A stretch of DNA of 5,352 nt from contig JAGHBR010000015.1 in assembly GCA_021160885.1 (NCBI GenBank), positions 1-5,352 of the forward strand. The letters run 5' to 3'. Numbering within the stretch: position 1 is the first letter of the stretch; every line of letters starts with the position of its first letter. Shown here in pieces: positions 1 through 5,352 of this stretch. The notes beneath the pieces are model-generated. The model did no database searches. It saw only the letters and a program-made list of their open reading frames with translations, and was not told the DNA's origin. Origin of the DNA: Caldisericaceae bacterium. Its GTDB lineage: Bacteria; Calditrichota; Calditrichia; Calditrichales; Calditrichaceae. The position numbers were made by a program, and so were the translations under genes.

Positions 1-421
1 ACAATACACTATATTAAATCCTTTTGAAGAAGCTTACAATAAGTTATTGAAATCAATAGGCGACGTGCAGAAGGAAAATCAAAATTTAAAGGAGAAAATT
101 CAAGAAAAACCTCCTGTTTTAGAAATAATGCGCCTTTTTAGCAACTTAACGCCCAAAGAGATTCGTTTAAACACATTGGTATTCAGTAAGGTTCAAAATG
201 AAGGAAAACTTAAAAATGAAAATACCTCAGCCGAAGTCCCTAATTTTACTATAAATCTTTCTGGTGAAATTTCTGGTGATCTGGTAAATGGTGATGTGAT
301 CTTAATCGATTTTATTAATAGCTTAAACAATTTAAAGTTATTTAAGAATATTAATCTGGATCAAAAGGAAAAAGATGTAGAACAGAAAAAAATCCGTTTT
401 GCATTAACCATGACTTTTTAA
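1..421 (+). CDS. pilN: PilN-like type IV pilus inner-membrane assembly protein, 3' part only (5' truncated by window edge)
   Basis: The reading frame is open from base 2 to the TAA at 419-421, giving 139 visible residues; the true start lies left of the window. A TTG at 47 is in frame but lies inside the coding stretch, so it is not needed as a start. Visible residues about 8-36 are rich in K, E, Q and N with spaced L/I and look like a coiled coil. After a PP pair (37-38) comes the globular part: a 'LTPKEIRLNTLVF' strand (49-61), an 'INLSGEIS' strand, a helix around 'LIDFINSLNN', then 'LFKNINL' and a final hydrophobic strand at the C terminus. This matches the periplasmic ferredoxin-like domain of PilN. 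In the family, an N-terminal transmembrane helix and a cytoplasmic tail that binds PilM come before it; neither is visible here. PilN pairs with PilO, which starts 11 bases downstream. The identification rests on this fold pattern plus gene order. A GspL-type or fused PilM-PilN protein cannot be excluded without the missing 5' end. Confidence 0.78.
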   Translation, partial: QYTILNPFEEAYNKLLKSIGDVQKENQNLKEKIQEKPPVLEIMRLFSNLTPKEIRLNTLVFSKVQNEGKLKNENTSAEVPNFTINLSGEISGDLVNGDVILIDFINSLNNLKLFKNINLDQKEKDVEQKKIRFALTMTF

Positions 422-432
422 CGAGGTAAGCA

Positions 433-972
433 ATGTCGAAAAGAAGATTTTTCATAAAACTAATGTTGGTTATATTTCTATGCTTTATGTGGTACTATTT
501 CATTTATATTCCGCAGATTGATACTCTGGCGAAACTGGAAACACAATTAATGGATTTTAACAGTAAAGTGCACATGGCTCAGACTGCAAAAGTAAATCTG
601 GTTAATATGCGCAATCGCTACCAAACCGAACAAGACAGGCTGCAAAAAGAAAAAAGTAAATTCGTACGAAAGCAGGATTTGGGAAAAGTGACCAAAGCTT
701 TGCAGGAACTGGCAAAAAAATACGATTTAAAATTGGTTGACTTTTCGCCGGGATTCCGGGATTATTTCGAAAAGCAAGACGAGAAAATTATTCCGTTGCC
801 TCTTAGTGTAACACTGGTCGGGCGATATCTTTCAATCGGAAGATTTTTAGAAGAATGGGAAAATTTACCTTTTTATCTGATCCCTGTTTCAATTATTTTA
901 GAAAAGTTAGATAAAAATGGATATGATATTCAAGCCGTAATTGAATCAAAACTTTATACGTGGAATGATTAA
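433..972 (+). CDS. pilO: PilO-like type IV pilus inner-membrane alignment protein
   Basis: This 179-residue protein has a short basic N terminus (MSKRR), one membrane helix at about residues 7-26, a coiled coil at about 30-78, and a periplasmic alpha/beta domain at about 80-175. The last part carries the PilO pattern: 'LPLSVTLVGRYLSIGRFLEEW' spans 122-142 (hydrophobic strand, G-x-Y, then the helix with F-L), followed by 'LPFYLIPVSI' and a final strand ending in 'KLYTW'. Known PilO proteins dimerise with PilN through these coiled coils and ferredoxin-like domains and recruit PilP, forming the alignment complex between the inner-membrane motor and the secretin. Length and layout are typical of the family. 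The ATG at 433 is preceded by GAGG at 423-426, six bases away, and the gap to the pilN stop is 11 bases. GspM of type II secretion has a similar fold, but the companion PilT favours PilO. Confidence 0.87.
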   Translation: MSKRRFFIKLMLVIFLCFMWYYFIYIPQIDTLAKLETQLMDFNSKVHMAQTAKVNLVNMRNRYQTEQDRLQKEKSKFVRKQDLGKVTKALQELAKKYDLKLVDFSPGFRDYFEKQDEKIIPLPLSVTLVGRYLSIGRFLEEWENLPFYLIPVSIILEKLDKNGYDIQAVIESKLYTWND

Positions 973-973
973 G

Positions 974-1441
974 ATGGAAAAACCGAAACTTACCAAAAGT
1001 CAAAAGATTTTATTTATTGTTTTAGCTATTGTGTTAGCCTATGCAATTTTTGATTTTATTACGCACAAAGAAACTTATATCGGATTCTATTCAGGTGAAA
1101 CTGGCTCATCTGCAGAGATTGACAGTTCAATGCAGAAAGCAAACCTTGATAGTACGGTTGATGTTTTAAAGATGAAATTAACCAGCCACTGGGGCGAAGA
1201 TCCGTTTTTTGTTGAGCCAAGGCCGGTAGTTAAAAAATCCTCAAGAAAGAAGAAAAGAGAACCGATTTTTATCTTAAAGGCCATTAGCTTCAGACCAGAA
1301 GGTTCAGTGGCCTTGATAAATGACCGCATTATTAAAGAAGGTGATGTTATTCAGGGTTATAAAGTCATTAAAATTTCTGAGAAATCGGTCATTTTATGGA
1401 ATGGAAAAAAACGAAAAGTCTTAAAATTGACGAATATGTAA
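974..1441 (+). CDS. pilP: PilP-like (GspC HR-domain) pilus alignment protein with a membrane anchor
   Basis: From the ATG at 974 the protein has 155 residues. The layout is a basic N terminus, one membrane helix (about 12-29), a polar linker (about 35-70), a conserved-looking 'HWGEDPFF' segment (72-79), a very basic stretch rich in K and R (87-95), and a small beta domain (about 97-152). The beta domain has the PilP/GspC homology-region pattern: 'ILKAISF', 'VALINDRIIKEGDVI', 'GYKVIKI', 'SVILWNGKKR', 'LKL'. In known systems this domain binds the periplasmic N-domains of the secretin, which here is the next gene. Canonical PilP is an inner-membrane lipoprotein; no cysteine lipobox exists here, so the protein is anchored by a helix as in GspC. 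The start is ambiguous. ATG 974 begins one base after the pilO stop with GGA at 962-964 upstream; ATG 965 would add three residues and overlap pilO. An in-frame TTG at 941 is less likely because it sits deeper within pilO. Confidence 0.82.
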   Translation: MEKPKLTKSQKILFIVLAIVLAYAIFDFITHKETYIGFYSGETGSSAEIDSSMQKANLDSTVDVLKMKLTSHWGEDPFFVEPRPVVKKSSRKKKREPIFILKAISFRPEGSVALINDRIIKEGDVIQGYKVIKISEKSVILWNGKKRKVLKLTNM

Positions 1442-1453
1442 AGGGAGTGATAA

Positions 1454-2755
1454 ATGGAAACATCATTGTTAAAACGGCTCAGCATTTCATTGATTATCAT
1501 CATATTGTCTTCACAAGCCTTTGCTACCAATATTGAGAAATTACTCGAACAAAGAGTTTCACCAACCTTTTTAGGTGTTCGTCTGAATGATGCTCTAAGA
1601 ATTTTTGCAAAGCAGAATAACTTTAATTACGTGTTTACGGGCGAAGGCAAAGAAATTGTAAACGTAAGATTGACCAATGTACCCCTAAAAGATGCCCTGG
1701 AATTTATGTTGAAACCCAATGGCTATCACTATATCATAAAAGATGACGTAATGATTATTAAACCATTAACGCAAAATCTTTATGGTGAGTTACAAACCCG
1801 CATCTATCACCTGCAATACACTGATGGGATCAAAATAAAATCAACGCTAAGTAAATTTTTGTCGGCAAAAGGAAAAATCGAAGTATTGTTAGCTGAGAAA
1901 ACTTCGGACAATGAGGCAGATCGTTCCAATGTACTCATTGTTTCTGATTTGGAGGAAAATCTGGAAATAATAGATAAAATAATCAAAGAATTGGACAGCC
2001 CTGTAAAGCAGGTACAAATTGAAGTACGCTTAATAGAAACTTTATTAGGGACAAATAAACAATTAGGTTTAGAATGGCCCACATCAGTAAAAGCATCGGT
2101 AATGGGTGCAGAAACCACGGCCCCTATTAGCCAGCAAGGTCAGCAAAGCCAAACCGGTCAGCAAACAATCCTTTCTGCCTGGTACCAGCTACCGGAGACG
2201 CCGGAACAATTGCATTTAGGCGTTTTGACATTGGATAAATTACAAGCCGCTTTAAACCTATTAGCAGGCAATAGTAACTCCAAGTTAATCTCAAATCCTA
2301 AAGTTACAACCTTAAACAATCAAAAAGCGGTTATTCGTATCGGAACTACGGTTCCTATTCCACAAATCCAGCGAAGTGTGGCCGGCGATCTTTATTCTTT
2401 TAAAGAAAAAGACGTTAGTATGCGTCTTGAAGTTATTCCTGTGGTGGGCGAAGACAATAAGATTACCTTAAAGCTGCATCCAATCATGCAGGAGATTATT
2501 GGCTATACCGGCCCCGCCGAAGCTCCACAACCTATCGTTTCCGTGAGAGAAGTTGAAACGTCTGTTGTGATTAAAGACGGTGAAACGGTTGCCATTGGAG
2601 GATTGGTAAAAGAAACTAAATCACAGCAAGAAGAAGGCATCTGGCTTTTAAGTAAAATTCCCATTTTGGGCTACCTTTTTAAAAATACGGCCATAAAAAC
2701 AGAAAAAAGTGATTTGCTCATTTTTATTACAAGTAAAGTTTTGGAAACCAAGTAG
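1454..2755 (+). CDS. pilQ: PilQ-type outer-membrane secretin, short form without AMIN domains
   Basis: This 433-residue protein forms the outer-membrane pore of the machine. It opens with a Sec signal peptide (basic KR at 7-8, hydrophobic 10-19, likely cleavage after AFA at 24). A secretin/TonB short N-terminal domain follows (about 36-103, with 'GVRLNDALRIFAKQNNFNYV' at 41-60 and 'NVPLKDALEFML' at 75-86). Next is a NolW-like N-domain (about 113-183, with 'IYHLQYTDG' and 'SNVLIVSDLEENLEIIDKII'). The secretin core runs from about 186 to 432: 'LISNPKVTTLNNQKAVIRIG' (278-297), then the signature region 371-409 with 'KDGETVAIGGL' and 'SKIPILGYLF', and 'LLIFIT' near the end. Typical PilQ proteins have roughly 600-800 residues with N-terminal AMIN domains for peptidoglycan binding; these are absent here. 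A Q/G/S-rich insert lies at 226-238. GGGAG (1443-1447) lies six bases before the ATG. The family is certain; assignment as PilQ rather than GspD rests on the neighbours. Confidence 0.92.
   Translation: METSLLKRLSISLIIIILSSQAFATNIEKLLEQRVSPTFLGVRLNDALRIFAKQNNFNYVFTGEGKEIVNVRLTNVPLKDALEFMLKPNGYHYIIKDDVMIIKPLTQNLYGELQTRIYHLQYTDGIKIKSTLSKFLSAKGKIEVLLAEKTSDNEADRSNVLIVSDLEENLEIIDKIIKELDSPVKQVQIEVRLIETLLGTNKQLGLEWPTSVKASVMGAETTAPISQQGQQSQTGQQTILSAWYQLPETPEQLHLGVLTLDKLQAALNLLAGNSNSKLISNPKVTTLNNQKAVIRIGTTVPIPQIQRSVAGDLYSFKEKDVSMRLEVIPVVGEDNKITLKLHPIMQEIIGYTGPAEAPQPIVSVREVETSVVIKDGETVAIGGLVKETKSQQEEGIWLLSKIPILGYLFKNTAIKTEKSDLLIFITSKVLETK
2129..2164 (+). repeat. Imperfect 9-nt tandem repeat (four units) coding a Q-rich insert in the secretin
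   Basis: Four consecutive 9-base units are visible: AGCCAGCAA, GGTCAGCAA, AGCCAAACC and GGTCAGCAA. They encode SQQ, GQQ, SQT and GQQ (residues 226-237). The unit is a multiple of three, so gain or loss of a copy would keep the frame. The segment falls between the 'LGLEW' strand and the helix that precedes the conserved 'ISNPKVTTLNN' motif, a part of the secretin core where length variation is plausible. The repeat is seen directly; its origin by slippage is inference. Confidence 0.7.
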
Positions 2756-2763
2756 AGGACGAT

Positions 2764-3795
2764 ATGTCTCTGGATTTTGAAAAGATATTAAGATTTGCTG
2801 TTAAACAAAATGCTTCTGATATCCATTTTAGTAGTGGAATGCAACCGATTGTACGGTTGGTGGGAGAACTTAAAAGGATTGAAGCTCCCGTCATTAAAAA
2901 AGAGGAGTTGCGGAATTTTATTTTTCCTTATTTCAGACCAGAGCAAAAATCTGAATTTGAACGGAACGAAGAGGTCGATCTTTCTATTGCCTTAAAAGGT
3001 GTAAGCCGCTTTCGTGTTAATGTTTTTAAACATGCCAATGGTATTAGTGCATCTTTCAGGGTTATTCCGGAAAAGATAAGAACCATTGATGAATTGATGT
3101 TGCCCCCGGTTTTAAAAGAAATTGTAAAACACCGCAAGGGGCTAATTCTGGTGACCGGTCCCACTGGTTCCGGAAAATCGACTACTCTGGCTGCGATGAT
3201 TGATGAAATAAATAGATTAAGAAAAGATCATATCATTACTCTAGAAGATCCGATCGAATATGTTCATCAGCCGAAATTATCATTGATCCATCAGCGAGAA
3301 GTTGGAGTCCATACACCGAGTTTTGCACAAGGGCTCAGAGCCGCTCTTCGTGAAGACCCTGATGTCATTTTGGTGGGTGAGATGCGTGATCTGGAAACGA
3401 TTACCAATGCCTTGCGGGCAGCCGAAACGGGTCATCTGGTGTTTTCTACCTTACACACAAATTCAGCGGCTGAAACGGTTGATCGTGTGATTAATGTTTT
3501 CCCGGCCGAACAACAACAGCAAATTAGAGTTATTCTTTCCGCTGCTCTGGTAGCCGTCATTTCCCAAAGATTGGTAAAACAAGCACATCGCTCAGATCGA
3601 ATTGCGCTGCTGGAAATATTGATTGCCACACCAGCAATTCGAAATCTGATTCGGGAGGGCAAAACGCACCAAATTGAATCTGCAATTCAAATGGGAGGCG
3701 AATTTGGAATGAGGACGTTTCAGAAAAGCCTTGATGAATTACGTCAAAGAAACCTGGTCCCACCTGACATGATTAAAGTGGACTATGCAAGTTAA
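2764..3795 (+). CDS. pilT: PilT, type IV pilus retraction ATPase
   Basis: This 343-residue protein is a full-length PilT, a cytoplasmic hexameric ATPase that drives pilus disassembly and retraction. The N-terminal PAS-like domain contains 'ASDIHFSSGMQPIVRLVGEL' (17-36) and 'RFRVNVF' (82-88). The C-terminal RecA-like domain has the Walker A motif GPTGSGKST (132-140), the Asp box 'ITLEDPIEYVH' (158-168), Walker B 'DPDVILVGEMRD' (198-209, glutamate E206), and the His box 'GHLVFSTLHTNSA' (223-235). The PilT hallmark AIRNLIREGK (291-300) is intact, as is 'GMRTF' (315-319). This hallmark and the lack of a tetracysteine zinc motif separate it from the extension ATPase PilB and from GspE. The ribosome site AGAGGA (2754-2759) overlaps the secretin TAG stop, implying translational coupling. 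In many bacteria pilT lies away from the pilMNOPQ cluster; here it directly follows the secretin. No second ATPase gene is in the window. Confidence 0.97.
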   Translation: MSLDFEKILRFAVKQNASDIHFSSGMQPIVRLVGELKRIEAPVIKKEELRNFIFPYFRPEQKSEFERNEEVDLSIALKGVSRFRVNVFKHANGISASFRVIPEKIRTIDELMLPPVLKEIVKHRKGLILVTGPTGSGKSTTLAAMIDEINRLRKDHIITLEDPIEYVHQPKLSLIHQREVGVHTPSFAQGLRAALREDPDVILVGEMRDLETITNALRAAETGHLVFSTLHTNSAAETVDRVINVFPAEQQQQIRVILSAALVAVISQRLVKQAHRSDRIALLEILIATPAIRNLIREGKTHQIESAIQMGGEFGMRTFQKSLDELRQRNLVPPDMIKVDYAS

Positions 3796-3802
3796 AGGAG
3801 GT
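3796..3802 (+). promoter_or_regulatory. Strong Shine-Dalgarno site fixing a GTG start for the lipoprotein gene
   Basis: AGGAGGT at 3796-3802, preceded by AA (3794-3795), is a perfect match to the anti-Shine-Dalgarno sequence. It ends three bases before the GTG at 3806. It begins right at the pilT stop (TAA 3793-3795), so translation of the two genes may be coupled. The in-frame ATG at 3785 lies upstream of this site and inside pilT, with no such site of its own. The ATG at 3804 is out of frame and meets a stop after four codons. Confidence 0.85.
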
Positions 3803-3805
3803 CAT

Positions 3806-5218
3806 GTGCGAAAGTTAATAATCATATTATTTGCCAGCCTTTTGTTGGCAATTGCCTGTACTACTTCAACCCAGGACAAAGTAGCAACTTTAAAGGGAAG
3901 TGTATTCTACCTTGACAAAACCAAGGTTGCTCATCCCTTAGATGGCGTACTGGTTGTCGCGAAAGATTTTTTTGTTCAGGCTAAAACGGATGCCAACGGA
4001 ACTTACACACTTGCTCTTGAACACCCGGGAGAAGAGTCTACCTTCGCAGTAGAATTACAGTTCAGTAAAGTTGGCTTTGCCATGGAAACCTTTCCTGTAA
4101 ACGCCAAAGTAGGGGAAACCATTCAGGTGCCTGATATGGTCTTACAGCAGGTAGGAGCTGATACGGTAATTAATCCTACCGATACACTCCGTGCCAGTGG
4201 ACCGGCAAAGCATATTACTGTTTTAAATCAAACTACCACCCATATTTATATTAAAGGCTCGGGACTCATCGAAAGTGCGGTTTTAAATTTTATTGTCACT
4301 GATGCCAACGGGATTAAAGTAGATAGAAAGCATCGTGTACAGGTTAAGTTCTACATTCTAAACGGTCCTAACGGTGGCGAATATATTTATCCTGATACCA
4401 TGACAACGCGTGATGGGTATGTTTACACGGTTTTGAACAGTGGTACTATCGCCGGAGCGGTTCAGATTGTGGCTGAGGCTGAAGCAGAAGGTGAAACTAT
4501 TCGTTCAAATCCGATCCGCGTAGCGATTCATGGCGGTTTGCCAGATCAGGAGCATTTTAGTATTGTGGCTGAAAAGGCAAACATTGCGGGAAGAGCGCAT
4601 TATGGAATTACTGACCAGCTAACTGCTTTTGTTGGTGACAAATACAGTAATCCGGTAGCGCCGGGTACCATAGTCTATTTTAAAAGTGATTATTGTATTG
4701 TAGAAGGTTCCGCAGTAACTGATGAATTGGGACGGGCTACAGTTCGCCTGATTAGTTCTGCACCAATACCCCCTGAACCGCTGGTAAATCCATTCGCAAC
4801 CATTACAGCTTACACGTACAGTGATACTTTAGGAAGTAAGACAATTCAGAGTAGTACAAAGGTATTATTAACCGACGTTGTGGCCCCCATTGAAGTGGAG
4901 CCTACTTCTTTTACTTACAGCGATTTAAACGAACCTGTTCAGTTCAGCTACAAAGTTCATGACATCTGGGGTTTTCCCTTGGTCTCCGGCACCTCTATTA
5001 ATGTGGATGCAACGGCCGGAAATCTGTATGGTGATATCAATATTGAAATGAAAGATACACAACGTTCTGGTCCGGGTACTACAGAGTTTAGTTTTACCTG
5101 GGCTCCAGGCGATAGCTTGGAAGATCCTCAGGTTTACATAAATATTGTGGTTGACTCACCTCCAGATGGAAATGGCTATGTTTCAACTTCTGTATTAGGA
5201 ACAAAAACGTCTGATTAG
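3806..5218 (+). CDS. Predicted lipoprotein with carboxypeptidase-regulatory-like and bacterial Ig-like domains, function unknown
   Basis: From the GTG at 3806 the protein has 470 residues. It starts with a lipoprotein signal peptide: MRK, a hydrophobic run (4-17), and a lipobox LAIAC with the lipidated cysteine at 18. Residues about 27-116 look like a carboxypeptidase-regulatory-like (transthyretin-fold) domain: 'LKGSVFYL', 'LDGVLVVAKD', 'AKTDANGTYTLAL', then a strand pair. Beyond this are probably three Ig-like beta-sandwich modules (about 125-240, 245-355 and 358-470; boundaries approximate). The middle one has the Big_1 (invasin-like) pattern: 'AFVGDKYSNPVAPGTIVYFKS', 'AVTDELGRATVRLIS', 'ATITAYTYS'. 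There is no catalytic motif, no further membrane segment and no C-terminal sorting domain. The residue after the cysteine is threonine, compatible with outer-membrane sorting. It is the last gene of the pil cluster, with the terminator eight bases after its stop. A role as a pilus accessory, secretin helper or adhesin is possible; none can be shown from sequence alone. Confidence 0.83.
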   Translation: MRKLIIILFASLLLAIACTTSTQDKVATLKGSVFYLDKTKVAHPLDGVLVVAKDFFVQAKTDANGTYTLALEHPGEESTFAVELQFSKVGFAMETFPVNAKVGETIQVPDMVLQQVGADTVINPTDTLRASGPAKHITVLNQTTTHIYIKGSGLIESAVLNFIVTDANGIKVDRKHRVQVKFYILNGPNGGEYIYPDTMTTRDGYVYTVLNSGTIAGAVQIVAEAEAEGETIRSNPIRVAIHGGLPDQEHFSIVAEKANIAGRAHYGITDQLTAFVGDKYSNPVAPGTIVYFKSDYCIVEGSAVTDELGRATVRLISSAPIPPEPLVNPFATITAYTYSDTLGSKTIQSSTKVLLTDVVAPIEVEPTSFTYSDLNEPVQFSYKVHDIWGFPLVSGTSINVDATAGNLYGDINIEMKDTQRSGPGTTEFSFTWAPGDSLEDPQVYINIVVDSPPDGNGYVSTSVLGTKTSD

Positions 5219-5225
5219 ATTGTTT

Positions 5226-5263
5226 ACCGGACTAAGCAGTAAATGCTTAGTCCGGTTTTTTTT
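5226..5263 (+). terminator. Intrinsic (rho-independent) terminator closing the pil operon
   Basis: A perfect 13-bp stem is formed by ACCGGACTAAGCA (5226-5238) and TGCTTAGTCCGGT (5244-5256) around a 5-base loop GTAAA. It is followed by an unbroken run of eight T (5256-5263, the first also closing the stem). It begins eight bases after the lipoprotein stop codon. There is no matching T-run on the other strand (the bases just left of the stem are TGTTT), so it should act mainly on forward transcription. Confidence 0.95.
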
Positions 5264-5352
5264 ATGCATTTAGTTAGTTCATTTAAATTACTAATATGGA
5301 AATAATGCTTCTTAATTATTAATAAAATTAACAAATTAACCCGTTTTTTTCG

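Noticed and set aside
47..421. TTG at 47 as the start of the first gene
   Set aside because: The same frame is open to the left edge, and the residues before the TTG continue the protein without a break. A PilN also needs an N-terminal membrane helix, which this start would leave out.
1087..1329. Reverse-strand 80-residue open frame within the PilP-like gene
   Set aside because: It is fully inside a gene with a clear domain pattern, its translation has no recognisable motif, and no ribosome site or separate context supports it.
1807..2118. Reverse-strand 103-residue open frame within the secretin gene
   Set aside because: It is antisense to a well-conserved secretin coding region and its composition (many S, T, C and I) is that of a reverse-strand shadow.
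2795..2995. Forward open frame in another phase within pilT
   Set aside because: It overlaps the conserved N-terminal domain of PilT and has no independent signals; the same holds for 3302-3490 and the reverse frames at 2928-3164, 3432-3662 and 3557-3763.
433..3795. Type II secretion (GspL/M/C/D/E) reading of the cluster
   Set aside because: PilN/O/P/Q and the Gsp proteins share folds, and the membrane-anchored PilP and short secretin are Gsp-like. The ATPase, however, is a clear PilT with AIRNLIREGK, a retraction motor that type II secretion lacks.
5281..5340. Short AT-only palindromes such as ATTTAAAT (5281-5288) and TTAATTATTAA
   Set aside because: They are expected by chance in AT-rich spacer DNA, are not spaced as an operator or origin, and lie beyond the terminator with no gene context.
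5264..5352. Possible promoter in the AT-rich tail (TAATAT at 5292-5297)
   Set aside because: The -10-like hexamer has no acceptable -35 at normal spacing (TTTAGT at 5269-5274), and AT-rich DNA gives such matches by chance. No downstream gene is visible to support it.

Overview
The window is one compact, forward-strand gene cluster for a type IVa pilus (T4aP) machine in a diderm (Gram-negative-envelope) bacterium. It holds, in order: the 3' part of a PilN-like gene (from the left edge to 421), pilO (433-972), a PilP/GspC-like gene (974-1441), a short PilQ-type secretin (1454-2755), the retraction ATPase gene pilT (2764-3795), and a lipoprotein with a carboxypeptidase-regulatory-like domain and Ig-like modules (3806-5218). 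A strong intrinsic terminator (5226-5263) follows. All gaps between genes are 1-12 nt, and no internal promoter or terminator was seen, so the six genes read as the distal part of one transcription unit. Its start, probably including pilM and perhaps other pil genes, lies left of the window.

How the parts work together: PilN and PilO are inner-membrane proteins with a coiled coil and a ferredoxin-like periplasmic domain. They pair and link the cytoplasmic side (PilM and the motor) to PilP. PilP carries a homology-region (HR) beta domain that contacts the periplasmic N-domains of the secretin. The secretin forms the outer-membrane pore for the pilus. PilT is the cytoplasmic hexameric ATPase that powers retraction and hence twitching motility. 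The last gene encodes a predicted lipoprotein of unknown function. Its place in the operon suggests, but does not prove, a pilus-related or surface role.

Organism: the DNA is moderately AT-rich. Several genes have Shine-Dalgarno sequences, including a perfect AGGAGGT, which argues against Bacteroidota, where such motifs are usually weak. The short secretin, the membrane-anchored PilP with a W..DPF motif and the lipoprotein with a carboxypeptidase-regulatory-like domain followed by Ig-like modules would fit a deep-branching relative of the FCB group (for example a Calditrichota-like lineage). This is a low-confidence guess from protein style only.

The last 89 bases (5264-5352) are AT-rich and hold no gene I can support. 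No RNA gene, CRISPR array, insertion sequence or attachment site was found.
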